NCBI GenBank assembly: GCA_947034895.1
Contig: OX344763.1
Coordinates: 63,817,093 to 63,881,092, forward strand
Direction: 5' to 3'
Source of the DNA: Rhytidiadelphus loreus
Taxonomy: Eukaryota > Streptophyta > Bryopsida > Hypnales > Hylocomiaceae
DNA length: 64,000 nt
Below the pieces are notes generated by a model that saw only the letters and a list, made by a program, of their open reading frames with translations, made no database searches and was not told the origin of the DNA. Positions within the stretch are counted from its first letter, which is position 1. Every line of letters starts with the position of its first letter. Positions 35,826-48,633 of the stretch are shown one piece after another. Made by a program: the position numbers and the translations under genes.

Positions 35826-37342
35826 ATATTTCTCCGTAAATTTTTTCATGTGCTGTATTTCTGAGCGTCATAAGTGTTGCAGTCAAAAGTTACAGTATTT
35901 GGCATGCCACTACACGTTCTACTTGTCGTTTCTGTTGAATCTGACAATTACTAAAATTAATAAAGCACGCCCACTATTACTTAAATTCCTTTTGGAGGTG
36001 CAAGTACAAAGTTGAAGTAGTGAACGCGTCAATTGAGGAGGTCAGCGGTCGCGAATATAGTTTGGAAGTTTTATTCAGGACGGAGGGAGCCTTTTTTTTT
36101 TCTAATTTGAAAAAAAAAAGTACAATCAGACAAGCCAACAAATGTGATGGAACACAGGAAACCAGTTGAACAGCTGACTTTGAGTACTTGTTTTTTGATG
36201 TATGACTGTAATGTACTTACCGTATGGTGAATTTTTGACATGCATATGAAGAAACCGTTCATTACTATTGATAATGAACGGTTCTGCATTACAATAATTT
36301 GTTGGTTGAAAGTTTCCTAATTTTTTGGCTAAAGAACGTATTAAAGAAAACGCGAGAACAATCCATTAACGTATAGAAGTATATATGTATGTGCCAAAGG
36401 GTATAAGAAAAGTGTGACCTTATATAGTTGTAAATTCGAAATGCATTGTAATAAGTCCTACGAATTCTGACCATCTATAATAATGAATTCATAGGATTTT
36501 TCGTAAAGTAAAACTAAACCTCAGAGTGTATTGTGATTACATATGTACTTCATTGTTCAATTTGAAGTATAGTTCAGAATCGTTGAAATGGGAAATTCCT
36601 TGTTGATATTGTGTCCTATAGTGAATGTGGAACATTTTTTTTTTGAGGGACTCAGTAACTTGAGAAATGAAGCGTTAGTAAGTTTGCAGTTGCCTTCCTA
36701 CATTGAATTCGGTGTGGCTGTTGTGAAATTTTTTATTTTCAAAATTCTTGTTTTGCACCTAAACTGGAAACCATATGAGTACATGCATTCCCAGGTAATT
36801 AACAGTCGCGTCAATTATTTCTACAGAATTTTTTCAGAACTACATGAAATCGTCATATCCATCTCCAAGTTGCACGTACATAGAACCCGTAGAAGAGGGA
36901 TTTACGTTTTCTCCACCTACTTACAGTACAGGTGTAACACAGCCAATACTAATCTTAGGATCGGAATAACCACTAGTATGCTGTAGTGTTTAATTTTAAA
37001 TTTGTCATATTCATTTCATTTAATGTTTGACTTCCATATTTATGAAGTAGTTCAAAAAAGGGATGAAGTGCATTAGTTGTACAAGGAATAATTAGACAAT
37101 ATTGCAATTGTCCATGAATCTCGCGCAAGTGAATGGAAGACGTCAAAAGTGGAGTCGCTGTAGATAATCTTTTTGTTTTAGGCGGCTTCATTTATTATAT
37201 TATGGAAAATGTGTTGTTCACATTATAACTTTTACTGCATTTCTCATATGTAGAAGTGAGTACAAATTGGAGGAAAATTCCTTCGTACGCCATTTCTGTA
37301 GCATTGTCAGTGAAGACTAATTTTGTACAGTTTCTATTCCAG
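35826..37342. other. Region probably made of introns and small exons, unresolved
   Basis: Between the MITE and the exon chain starting at 37343 there are short plus-strand coding-like pieces, for example LPSYIEFGVAVVKF (about 36690-36740) behind a possible AG acceptor and a possible GTAAGT donor at 36676. I could not assemble them with confidence. Confidence 0.3.
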
Positions 37343-39608
37343 TGGACGTATATGCATATTTGAAAGAAGTGGACATTACTGGAGAATGAGAAATAGTAAA
37401 AGGGACGTTCAATTCGGAGGTCCGGCAGAATGTTTATTCCAAGCATACTTTTGCCATTGTCATTGAAGGTACGTGGAAGGCAACTTTGGCAACCAATATT
37501 CAGTAACTTTATTCAATTTCAATGCGGGGCTCACGCCGTGACTCGTTCCTTACAAAAATGTTGGTAATTGAATGACCTTGAATTTCCTGTAAGACCTTAA
37601 TGTTTGTACGAAGTAGTTCTCTGTCTGATTCGCAATTTCTGACTAGCAGTGTGTGTTGATGAAGTGCACTTCCTAAGAGTCATCAGAAGGTTTCCTTTAC
37701 TCTCTGAAAAAAAAAAAGGCAGTCGCGTGCATTAAGTTCTAGTAAGCATTGGAGTAGTACATTTCAACGATGACTCACTATTAATTTAGCTTGCGAAATA
37801 CAAGTGATCCCATGAACAGAAAGTAGTGTAGTAGGCATGTATAGTCTTCAGATATGAAATTGGCATGTACTTCGGAATTCTGTAGAACGATTGTATTCGA
37901 TTGTATTGCCAACTGAAGAGCGTGATGATGCCAATTTTTTTTTCATGTAGCGTATGTCCCACAACAACGACATTTTTTTGCTGCTCATGTTGTTCAGATA
38001 CTCTATGTGGTCCTAATTTTAATGAATGTTAGTCCGATCTTGGTCATGCATTGTTTGAGCTTCTGTTCTTTCTAATTATTTCGTAGAACGTATTGAAAAT
38101 TGTAGGTAAGATCTGCAAATGTGGTAGTGAATGTTACTTATGTTTTCATAAATATTTCCATGGAATAGGTTCATGAGGCCGTTTGTCGAGGTTGTCAGAA
38201 ACGGGCGACTTGACGAAATGAAAATTCTGACATTGGAAGGGAAGATCATGCTGGACGAAGAGAACTTTGGGTACTGACTCCATTTCTTATCTAATGAGAG
38301 AAGTAACCTACTATACACTTCATACATTGTTGTGAGGCTGTCGCTTTTTTTCAAACATCAAATGAAGACTTGAGTATGTGTGATTTGATATGTAATGATG
38401 TGCAACAGATCAAAGGATTTCTGGGAAGGCTACAAGCTGTACTGTTTCGCCAGTTATTCAGAGTGCACAAAGTCGAGAGGCAGTTTCGTATCAAGTAAAA
38501 TGGGTGAGCGACAATCATTTTTTTAGGAATGCAGTCCACACTTTCTAAAACAAAAGTGACGATAATTGTGTTATATTTCATGGAAATTCAGACGGATCCC
38601 AATATTCTCTTAAATGATGAAGTTCCATCCATGTAAAATTGTCATCATCCATATCAACAACTCGCAAATTGCTACTGCTTGAGTTGTTGAGTTTTTCATT
38701 GTAACGTAAACCAAAATTTCCGCATGATTTGTGAACCACTCACTCTACATATTTAACTGGATGTCGTACTATGCTAGGTCGACTAGTTTCTATGATACAT
38801 AAGGAAAAGGATGTTCTATGGGGATCAGAATATGACCACATAGTTAGGCAAACATGGGCTATGATGGAAGAATATGTAGAACTTTTCCATAGCTTGGACT
38901 GGAGAAACCTAAGGTGTGGTCAACATGGAAGGTGAAGTGAAAGATCATTTATATTTAGAGAGCATATGCTTTGTTGCTCATGAATAGGTAATTAGTGAAG
39001 TATTTTTTTGCATGCAGGGTTTTGATGGAAGAACATGATGATTTGAAGGAGCTGTATTTGTCGGAGATTAGGTCATTGTTGGTACAGTTGGTTTATGTGA
39101 GTCCCACTTCTGTATTTTGTGAATTGGAATTTTGAATGCGTGAGATGTAAGTATGACGATGAAAATAACTGAATGTATTTGCCATAACAGTCGCATGACT
39201 GTCGTATCATTTTGCGACCTCCAATAGTGCATATGAATGTGCACGAAGCGAGTTACTGAGTGCCATATTTGTGAAAGCCTTTTGTGAAATATTTTTAGTG
39301 ATGTCGTAGTGGACGAAGAGTGTTCAAGTTAAATACTAAGTTATTCTAATTTATTCGTAAAGAGACACAACAATATTTATTTTCAGAATGACAATCATGG
39401 GACTGAGTGCCTGCACAGACACTCGTAAAGCATTCGTATCGCACGCACGAATATTTTTGAAGTGATGCATGCCCGGCTGAAGGATGCGGGTTTGAAGTTG
39501 CAGAGCAAAATGGAAGATTCAAAGAAAGTATCTCCTTCTTCCAAAGTTGGCAAAAGGAAGCATTCGAATCAAAGACAAATGCTTGAAACTATTATTTCAA
39601 AGAGGTAG
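37343..39608 (+). pseudogene. At least seven-exon gene fragment, unrecognised
   Basis: Exons 37343-37468, 37650-37689, 38169-38270, 38409-38503, 38778-38913, 39018-39096 and 39387-39608 are each bounded by AG and GT, and all six junctions keep the reading frame (split codons GTG, AGG, GGA, GGT, AGG and one phase-0 junction). Encoded pieces include YAYLKEVDITGE, VHFLRVIRRFMRPFVEVVR, KILTLEGKIMLDEENFGSKD, FWEGYKLYCFASYSECTKS, IHKEKDVLWGSEYDHIVRQT, WAMMEEYVELFHSLDWRNLR, LKELYLSEIRSLLVQLVY and a basic tail KKVSPSSKVGKRKHSN ending in TAG. One TGA (first exon) and one TAA (last exon) interrupt it. The helical, basic-tailed protein is not one I can name. It could be a TE companion gene or a dying host gene. 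Confidence 0.5.
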
Positions 39609-40452
39609 TAGTTACAATTAGCATTGTTTCACTGCTGAAGTTCTGTAAACCGATTTTTCACAGAACATGTTCTTGCGAATTCTGATAGGTCGTATCACAT
39701 TTGAGAAATGTTAGAGACGAATGCAGTAGACATTTGCGAGAATGACTTGTTAAAGAAACCTATCACTTCATTTTCAGAATAGTGTTGTTGAATGTGTGTG
39801 TCACTTTTGATGACCAATAGTAGCATGCAATGCGGTGCACGTCTTGGACCATGATTTTGTTTTATTGGTTTATTTGTAAGAAGGCCTTATTCATTTTTTT
39901 GAGACAAGTTTGAGTCTCATTTTAATTTATTCTATATTTAGAGTGCATTTAGTGTTCATTAGATTGAGATTGTTCAATAAATTGATTTTCTGAAATGTCA
40001 AAACACTATTTTATTTGTTTAGGTACTTTTAAAAAAAGGAGCTACAACTAACAATTAACATTTTTATTTGTTTAATTTATTATAAGCATAGAAATAAAAT
40101 AGATGAAGATGTTATACTTAAAGTACAACATTTCCTTAAAATTGAGAGTACCTTGTGTGAAAATACCTTGAAGAAAATACTAATCTACATATTTCTAGAA
40201 CAATACATTTCGCTTCATATACATGGCAACAAAATAGAAGTTGGAAAAAAATGTGAATGCATTATACTTTAATGCAATAATAAGGATAAAAATATACTAT
40301 TAATAGAAATGAAGAGTTTTACGTGGCCATAATATCATAATATTGTCTACACAACATATACTTGCAAATCTCTTAAAATGTAAACATGCAAAATTCATAG
40401 TTTGTCCCAATCATGGCAACAAGAATAGTTCATTGACTAACATAGCTACGAA
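39609..40452. other. Gene-free AT-rich spacer
   Basis: No coding-like frame seen between the multi-exon fragment and the 3' end of the DUF7869-type gene. Confidence 0.55.
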
Positions 40453-42790
40453 CTATTCTTCTTCTCCAACCAAGGAAGCACCATTGCTTGAATTAGACAA
40501 AAAAGCCTCCATTGATGATTTGATGATGTTGATCTGCGACTTTGGAATTGTAACTTTTGTAATAACTTGAGGTTGATCTTCGGCCCCCCTTTTTCCACGT
40601 GGCTTAAAAGCTGTCATTATACAGTCTATATTTGACCAACACAGTGGAATGACACGGTCCTCGTGCCACATATTCCTTGCTTTTGTGTCCCATCCAGCAT
40701 ATGTATCCAAATCAATGTGACGACCAGAAACAGGTGTCCAATATTGAATTTGGATCTGATGAATATGCCCTGGATCTGGATTCGGATTTGTCAGCGCCCT
40801 CGCCAACCAAAACGGCTTTGGATCTTCATCAGCGGGACATACTACCACAAAATAACCTCAAAATACATCACGGAATGAAGGTCTAGGTCGATCACGTCTA
40901 CGTCCAACAAAAGGTGGATCCTCCGCAAACTCTTCACGCATTGTGCCATCTTCTTGCCTTGTGTCTTCCGGTTCTTCCGTGACCCTAGAAGCCGGCCAAA
41001 ATCCATCTTTTAAGGTCTCACGCACCAGTAGTGGTTCATCTAGAGCGGTTCTCATGCCCTTCCAATAATCTTTTATGGGGTCATTCTTTCACCCAAAAGA
41101 TCCAGAATTTTTCATTGTTGGCCATTTTGTTCCAATGTGCAATGAAACCATCCAAACCCTTTTTGATCTCTCCCAATGATTTCATCTGCTGGGGAGCCAA
41201 AGGTGGTGGAGAACCGCTCGGCACTTTGGGACGCCCATCTTCAGTTTCCGCCCATAAGCAAATTCCTCTACCATCACTAGAAGAAAACTAGAAGAAACTG
41301 TGTTTTACTTCACAAAAACCGTGTTGTACTCAGCAGAAAAGTATCATCTAGATTTTGTTGAGTTCTCCCTTTGTAATGCAAAATTTTGCGTTCCAACGGT
41401 TCAATACAAAATTTGACAAGTAAAATGCAGATTTTTGACAAGTAAAACGCAGAATTTTGTATTAGAGTGCAAAATTTTGTGTTACAAAGGGAGACCTCAA
41501 CAAAATCTAGATGATACTTTTTTGTTGAGTACAACGCAGTTTCTGTGAAGTAAAACATAGTTTCTTCTGGTTTTCTTCTAGTGCATGTTGTGGCAACCAG
41601 TCCTTGTCTGTATACAAGTTCTTGTACTCCATCAAGGGCCATCCACTTGAATCTATATAGAATTTGAATTGTTGTGATGTTGAATGACCTTCCAAAAAAT
41701 CCCTGCCTATACTCAAGTATCCTTGCACAAACTGCTTGAAATCAGGAACTTCTTCAATGAAATGAGGAATGACAGGGTGGGTTTCACAGTCTATAAAGGA
41801 TTTCATGAGCTTGGGAAGTGTAGGATAATCCTTTCTCTTCAACATTGTGCTCCACTACCAAAAAGAGCATCAATGTCTTCATGAGTGTGGCGGACAATGA
41901 GGAAGTTAATATATATTTCACGGGAAATGCCTTTGTAAACCATTAGAGAGCAAAAAGCAAAAAACTATCGATTCTTGTTGTCCCCTGAGGCATTGTCAAG
42001 TTGGAGGGCCAATATCGGCGGCAAAGGCCTACAAGGGATTGGTTCTTCAGGATGAGGAAGGAGAGAATCTAAGCAAATGTCTGAGCCCTCCAACAACGCA
42101 TGAGTTAAAGTGGATTGACTCCTCTCCTCAGAAAATAATGTACGCAATGAATTCTTGGGCTCTCCTTCGAGATCACGCAACAACCTTGCAATAGATCCAA
42201 CAATATGATTTGAGTCCGTTGGAAAAATGTCTAAGCCGTAGTGAGCATATTGAACATCGCCATGACCGTGAGCAATCATACCAGTTATAGCCACAGGCAT
42301 TTTCATAAAATAATCAGTTGCTTTTGTCTTGTGAAAAAAGAGAGGTGAGGCGGTCTTGGAGTGATCCATTTTGTCATGGATGATGCACAACATTTTTTCA
42401 GGAACTTCCTCAGATATTTGCCTAAACCCATAATAAAGTTCCCTGTGGGCCTTTTGCCCACTAAGATGGGTAGTTAAAATTCTCGCCCATTTGTCTTGCG
42501 CAATGGACAACGGAGTACAAGCACTCTTCAATTGCTTGTACGTATCACACAAACCACATCTAGAGAAAGAGTCTCTGCGACCCTTTGCAGTATATTCAGA
42601 GAAAGATGCACGCCGAATGTTGCTTAAACCACTGGAGGAGATTGGAGGCAAATTGAATGCTTCATTAGCCTTATTGATTTTTGGAAGTTGCTCACTCCAA
42701 CGAAACGTTGACGGCAAAACCATTGCAGGGACTTTCTCCCCAGAATCTAGTGTTCTTGATTTGTGTGGCATTTTGTCGGCTTCACCTACA
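40453..42790 (-). pseudogene. DUF7869-type transposable-element protein, MITE-interrupted
   Basis: The minus-strand frame starts near ATG 42771 behind a TTGTAG acceptor-like site. Features in order: a CGLCDTYKQL zinc-like motif; CIIHDKMDHSKTA; VAITGMIAHGHGDVQYAHYG; LQLDNASGDNKNR followed by TAG; FCSLMVYKGISREIYINFL; HTHEDIDALFG; PHFIEEVPDFKQFVQGYL; FKFYIDSSGWP. This is the RNase H-like core seen in proteins annotated DUF7869. A one-base deletion after ALFG shifts the frame. A 309-bp MITE sits in the WLPQH region (41275-41583), and removing it with one CAT target copy keeps the frame. A C-terminal module follows (VFRDVF-type sequence, TGA, then VVVCPADEDPKPFWLARAL, YAGWDTKARNMWHEDRV) to TAG 40453. 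Non-functional now; presumed transposase-like, though the activity of the family is not established. Confidence 0.72.
41275..41583. mobile_element. 309-bp fold-back CACTA MITE, copy 1, inside the DUF7869-type gene
   Basis: Perfect-start TIR CACTAGAAGAAAACTAGAAG with mirrored CTTCTGGTTTTCTTCTAGTG, flanked by CAT on both sides. Each arm is about 120-150 bp (GTATCATCTAGATTTTGTTG and complement, then GGGAG and ACAAAATTTT-type blocks), so the element folds almost end to end. It is the reverse-complement orientation of the element at 60366-60674, with the same length. The short ORFs within it are fortuitous. Confidence 0.95.
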
Positions 42791-42905
42791 ATCAATGTCC
42801 GAAGTGTAGTGTCGCAGCACAGGGTAAGTAAATTCCCTATTATGCTCACAAAAACCACTTTAAAGCATAACAAAGTGACTTTAAAGATCAAACCCACGAG
42901 ATTCT

Positions 42906-43177
42906 GTGAAGTGTTTAAAGTTTATTAGGGACTTAGAGGACGATAGTCAATTTCTTCAAGGATTTCCCTTTTCGGATATAGCTATTCTTAACCCGGAAAT
43001 CTTTCCTATATCAACGTGGAGTATCCGGAATCTTCGTTTCTCAGATCCTAACTACAATCCGGATACTTTCGCATCAAAATCACCAAACCCACCTGGACTT
43101 TCTAGATAACCCCGCGTTTACTCCTTAAGACCGGATTCCCTCCTCTTACTGGTATCCATCTTCTTTACTATTTACCA
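42906..43177. repeat. CCGGA-rich fragment between two minus-strand TE genes
   Basis: About 270 bp with five CCGGA words (ACCCGGAAAT, TATCCGGAAT, ATCCGGATAC, GACCGGATTC, GACCGGATAG), the same word that saturates 31.2-34.8 kb and is rare elsewhere. A plus-strand frame reads PFSDIAILNPEIFPISTW but is short. Probably a piece of the same or a related element; boundaries approximate. Confidence 0.45.
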
Positions 43178-45190
43178 GTTTAATTTAACCTCTGTTGACC
43201 GGATAGGAGTTCCTGCAAAGAACATGCGCTGAGGATGTGGTGTTCGCACAAAAATGGAGAGTTTAGGGTCCCAATGTCCACCAGCAATCTAACCAAAATA
43301 TAATCGACGCCTTGGATCACCTTCTCTAATCACCCTCTTGATCACCTCTATCACGTGGTCGTCATTCTCCCAATGTATGGCAGCGACCGTTCCTACAGGG
43401 AGGTATCAATTGTCGTGGCCTCACATTCAAAGCCATGTCATGTCCTCCCCCCAATGTACTCTATTACCGAGGCCCGGTAAATTTTCTTCATTGTACTCGT
43501 AATGTGTAGGCATGTGGTCTTGGAGGCCAAACATTTTGTAAAGTTGTGGATGAAATAGAGCTCTACATTACACACATCGCTTTCTGGTGACCATGTGTGG
43601 AATGAGACACAAGGGGTGGTATAAATGGCCACATGTACCAAGATTCCATCCACCCTCGAGGCCAAATGGTTCTTAGCACATTATATATGTTGTTCCATCT
43701 TGTACAAAATCAGGAACGGAAGGCCACACTAGTGGCCTAGTGCCATCGTAGTTGGCTTGCCCGTACTGGTAGCGCTTGGTATCATATTGGACTTCCAAGT
43801 CTGGAGAACTATTCCAATGGATGCTTGAATTCTCGATTTTCACTAGCAAATCATAGATGAACATTTCATCCATCCGAGGTCATGAGGTCAAGCCAAAATA
43901 ACGTTCACCACCATCATTGAATTCTGCAGCCACTCTCTTCACTTCACACTGCATTTGCTTAGCCTCATTTAGCGCTAAGCTGCATGTCAACTTCATGTTG
44001 CACATTTGAAGTAGCATCTTCTCCTTCTTAGGGTTTTGAACCAAGCGCATATTCTGAGCACTTATTGCGGTCATAATCTGCTCCATGCCTGTTCGAGCTG
44101 CAGTAAGCACCGCCACATCCGCCTTAGCTTTGTTGGCGCGAAGTTCCAAAGCGCGCATAGCATTTGTTAATTCTTCAATGCTTGTGCGAGTACTTCCAAC
44201 CTTTGCTTCAACTTGCTCAACACGTGCACACATAATATCCAACGTGGCACCTTTTGCACTTGGAAAAATGGACCGTAACCGCACTCTAAACTCATTTATA
44301 TTGCTTAGGCCTAGTCTGTCTTCATCCGCACCATATGTAGCACGTTCCACTACAACATCAAGTGGTGGAATTTCTTCTGTGCTCAACCGCCTTTCACGCA
44401 TTACAAGCTCAACTTCACGTGCGATGAGTCGCACATTCTCATCCATAAGGGCCTGCACCCTTGCTCTTGACCTTCCAACTCTGCAGCATGTTGTCATAGT
44501 GCTTCTTCCTTTTTCTACCTATAGTGTTTGAACTAATTGGCGCAAGCGAAGCACTTCTTCACCATTAGCTTCCACTCCACCAATTGCATCTTGTTGGTTG
44601 ACATCTTCTTCTGTGTCCATGCCAACCTCTACCTCCATCAACTCCATCCTTGGCTGCTCCGCTTGCTCTTCTACGTTGAGTTGTACATTTTGTACATTAT
44701 CCAATGGCATGACAAGATTTGGTGGAATGTTGCAAGTTTTATTTGGTAATGCACCATTCCTTTTTTTGCCATAGAAGGTTCTCCAATCCACATCCTTCCC
44801 AAGAAAAACCTCTACATATGCCATTTGTCACAATGAAAGTGTCCCATCTTTCTTGGATCTCGAACCCCAAAGTGCCAATGCCACTTCAATTAACCTCTTT
44901 TTGAAGTGCGGATATTGGCACTAGTCAAAGCTTACTATGCCAGATTTCACGTGCACCTCGTACCGATCGTGTGGCCAATGGCAGTTGATGTGGGCCTAAT
45001 CTACATACTTCCGACATATTACTCTTGTCCATGGTGAATCTGCATCCATAAACTCATGGTTTGCCATAATCTAGGGGGCATTGAGTGTGCCCCAATCTAA
45101 GGTTGCCTTGTTCCCTTTCTTCCTTCTACTTAGGGGTTTACTTCCAAGTCCTGAACCTCCTACTGCACCCTCTGCGTCGATTCTTGATAC
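43178..45190 (-). pseudogene. Coiled-coil plus RING-like zinc-finger protein, decayed
   Basis: After a TTGTGCAG acceptor (exon base 45190) one minus-strand frame runs about 670 codons without an indel. Order: basic start (LSRRKKGNKATLDWG); HINCHWPHDRYEVHVKSG; EVALALWGSRSKKDGTLSL; EVFLGKDVDWRTFYGKKRNG, the same DNA-binding-like region; an acidic linker; a coiled coil (ALMDENVRLIAREVELVMRE to LTAARTGMEQIMTAISAQN); then LVWPSVPDFVQDGTTYIMC, TCGHLYHPLC (C-x-H-x2-H-x2-C) and C-V-stop-C with RALFHPQLYKMFGLQDHM, which fits the second half of a RING finger. The C-terminus has AIHWENDDHVIEVIKRVI and GGHWDPKLSIFVRTPHPQRM. About 11-12 nonsense codons of all three kinds interrupt it. A RING would suggest ubiquitin ligase activity, but the first Cys pair is unclear. 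Head-to-head with the kinase-like gene at 49.1 kb. Confidence 0.55.
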
Positions 45191-45607
45191 CTGCACAATG
45201 ACACACACGATACTGTATGCGAATACAATGACAATTTGCTTTGCTTTCTGTTGCATGAAGGCAACTGGAATGTGGCAAAACAAATGCCAAATGTATAACA
45301 CTTCCTTTCAAATTGCAATGCAAAGCTTTCTCAAGTTAGGACAGTGCAACTCAAAAGAGGAAGCAAGGTCAACTGAGCAAAAAACTTCACTTATACCCCC
45401 CAATTACCAACTTCATTACGCATGGTAATTAACACCTAATCATTCCGTCCTTGAAGAATCCAGACCGCCCAGGGCATGGGACGGCCCTGGAATGGACGGT
45501 CAATTTGTCCACTAAGGTCCAACGCAGGCTTGGAATGCTGTCAAGAGGTTTGAGGAGCTGTCAAGAGGATCGGAAAATCATTATACCGTTGTCCGCAAGT
45601 TTGACAA

Positions 45608-45860
45608 ACAGCCTTCCCGTCATCTTGGACGGCCTATCCGTCCCCTTGACGGCTTGTCCGTGGTCTTGGACGGCCTTTCCGTCCCCTGGACGGCCTGCCT
45701 GTGGTCTTGGATGGCCTGTCCGTCGTCGGGGACGGCTTGTCCATGGTCTTGGATGGCCTACCCGTCCTCTCGACGGCCTACCCGTGGTCTTGGATGGCGT
45801 GCCCGTCCCCTGGATGACCTGTCGAAAGTCTTGAACGGCCCTTCCGTCAAACTGGATGGC
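45608..45860 (+). repeat. 20-21 bp GC-rich minisatellite, array 1
   Basis: About 12 imperfect units of GACGGCCTGTCCGTCCCCTTG type. Units ending CCCCTTG alternate with units ending GGTCTTG, giving a higher-order period near 41-42 bp. The array lies upstream of the minus-strand RING-like gene. ORFs through it (127, 113 and 71 codons on both strands) are products of the repeat. Confidence 0.85.
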
Positions 45861-45910
45861 TCGGATTAGCGGCCAAGGTGCCAAAAAAATTGCTTCGTTC
45901 ACTTTAAACC

Positions 45911-46895
45911 TTAACCCCTAAATGACAGACCCATGACCATTGATTTCAAGCCTCACTGCCTACTATTCAATTTGTTGCCATTTTGGAATTAGATATGTAT
46001 GGAAAAACTTATATTTATTCTTCATAGATGTATTCACATTCCTCAGAGATGTATTCTTCACTTTGCAAATTTTTAAATTTTATTTTGTAGAAAATTGATT
46101 TTTATGAGAATTTTTGAAGAAATAGTAAAAAAAATCACATCAAATAGAAAATTAATTTTCAAATTTTCAAATTTTCATCATGTGTGTATATTACAATGAC
46201 AAACATCATAGTGTAAACTCAATTTCCATTTCATTCTATATTTAGAATTTAGTAGACATTAAAAACACATTCAAAGTTCAAATTGCAATAATAAAATTGA
46301 ATTTTAGGGGTTTTTTCAAAATTTTAAATGGAATAGGAACTAGAGAAAATGACCTTCATTTTGTTAGTTTGGCTTAAACTCAGAAAATATCAATTTTGTG
46401 GAGAAATTTCAGATTTAGAGCAAGGAGCAACAAATTTCCAAAATACACTAAAGTAGCATATTTTGTGATCTGCTTTTTTTACTAAACTCTCAATTACGTG
46501 GAGGCAAACACTAGAAAAACTACAAAATCAATTCGATACCTATTGTAACTCAACATGGAAGGTAAAAAAAAACTGAAAAAAATGCTTTCAATTTCTTTCC
46601 ATCCCATTGAATTGCCATCAAAGTGGCACTGAATGGCGCCTCCAGCGTTCAGAGGTTAAAGTTTACACGCAAATATCTTGCAATCTACAATTCTACATAG
46701 TCAAAGTTTGTGAAATTTTTTCCATTCATTTGAACACTAATCTAGTACTCTAGTACAAGATTATACAGACTACGCTTAGATATGCATCCTAAAGGCCTAA
46801 ACACATTTTATTTTTTTTATTTTTATCTTTGCTATAAAAATGGCAATTTAGAGTGGTTTAGGATGGAAAAGAGCCCTTAGGTCTTTAGGGGCTAA
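45911..46895. repeat. AT-rich element with TTAACCCCTAAA inverted ends, copy 1
   Basis: The 985-bp interval starts TTAACCCCTAAATGACAGA and ends TTAGGTCTTTAGGGGCTAA, so the outer 12 bases are inverted repeats with one mismatch. The interior is extremely AT-rich, non-coding, and shares the AAATTTTT...GTACAAGATTATAC...AAATGGCAATTT segment near its right end with 51660-51850 and 53225-53432. No target duplication recognised. Superfamily unknown. Confidence 0.5.
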
Positions 46896-48633
46896 ACATA
46901 TGGTACTACAAAAGCAATTAATAATCAATCTATAAGAAAAAACTATAGTACTTCATTGATTGTTGCATTATAATTTATAAGCTTAAAAAAAAAATATAGA
47001 TCACAAAAATGTCGAGTTCATGTACTCAATGTTGCATTTTGATTTTGAGAAAAAACATAAAAGGCAAATGTAATATGTTATAGTTTTAGGGTTCCCATTT
47101 TTGTGGAAGACTACATGGAATGTTAGAATCCATTTGTCACTTTTTTTCCTTTATCTTAGCCCAATCCTCTCTTATTTGCTAAAGTTATATAAACTTGAGC
47201 AATATCAAATAGTTTAAAATTGCAACAAAAAAGAGGGTTTAGGGTTTAGGGTTTAGGGTTTAGGATTTAGGGTTTACTTCAAAACTTAAGTTGGACTGGA
47301 AACTACAGTAGATGACCTTCATTTTTTTAGTTAAGATCATAAGTACAAAACTCGATTGAAATGTAGACTTTGAATTGAAAAAAAAAATAGGTTGATGAAT
47401 TAAATTCAAAGTTTTAAAAAACATAATGAAGACCGAAAAAAACGGCAAAACAATAGCTTTAAAACATTCTTAAGTACGGATGTATAGGGCTATAGGACTC
47501 ATAACAATGAAGTCTCTAGCCTACCGTACGTGCAAGCTCTTTGTAAAAATGAATCCTAGAATACGGACAATGCGCTTCATGCTTCATGATTTGCAAGCTC
47601 CTGTAGTTGCAGAATTATAGTTTTCAATTGGCGATGTGACAAGACATTTGGGCTTGTATGTAACACTTGAGAATGGAACGATGATTTAACCCTTAGCTTA
47701 CTAGCTCTTGAGTATTCACTTTGTGGATGATGAATGTTGTGAAAAGGGAACTTCATCCATTAATTAGTGTACATTGAGGAAGTTAAATTTTTTTATATGT
47801 AATGTATCAATGGAAAGAAGAAAGAACATTTTACATGAATCAATGATATACATATGACATATGTTGGTTAGGAGGTCTTTCAATTATTTCATAATTAACG
47901 ATTTCAAAATTAATCTTACTATCTTTAAGTGGAGCATTTAAAGGGTGATTTTGTCTTGGATTTTGTATATTTGATCCAGGCGAAGTAAGTTATTGAATGT
48001 TTGTACGTTTGAGTTGAATATAGGCAGGTTTAAAATTCAACAAAACACTAAATTGTTAGGTGCACTTATATGCAAGAAAGGATGAAATCAAAATACAATA
48101 AGTTCAAAGGTGAAATTGCTCTACAAGGAATTTTAAAATTCATTTGCATTCAAACTTGAGCCCTACAAATTATTTTAGGGGTTAGGAGATGCTTTGATTG
48201 TTGTAACACAAACATTGCCCACGACTTTCTCGTTATGGGTGCAATTAGAATGAATCAAAAGCTCACGTGAACATCAAAATATAACATTTTAGGACCGAAA
48301 TTAAGAAGTTTTCAATTTGACCTTCTATGATTTTTTTCTATGATTCTCCCTTTACTTATGTACAACTAAATAGAATTCCATTCTAAATGAGAAGTAAATC
48401 TAGTTTTGAGCATTTGAATGTCATTATTGGTATTTATTTGTCTTCTAATTGGAACAAACATAAACATTAAACTAACACTCCAAAACTTCCCGCCACTATA
48501 GACTAATGTAGTATTTTGAACTTGGACACCTGTCTTGACAAGTCCGAGAGTAGTAAACAAGGTAAATGAAAAATTCTTCGAACAAGGTTTAGAAATTATT
48601 TCCACACGGCTAGCACTTTTGGAACGGCTCGCT
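46896..48633. other. Gene-free AT-rich stretch with more family fragments
   Basis: No coding-like frame. 48175-48187 carries TTTTAGGGGTTAG, an end-like motif of the same repeat family, and 48225-48290 resembles 53650-53720. Confidence 0.45.
47235..47275 (+). repeat. Short interstitial plant-type telomere repeat
   Basis: Four perfect GGGTTTA units, then one variant (GGATTTA) and a final GGGTTT, that is (TTTAGGG)n. This is the telomere unit of most land plants and many green algae. Too short to be a functional telomere; it is probably an internal relic of break repair or of telomeric-type promoter boxes. Confidence 0.8.

Noticed and set aside
45451..45902. 127- and 113-codon ORFs on opposite strands
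   Set aside because: Products of the 21-bp minisatellite, open on both strands because the unit lacks stop codons.
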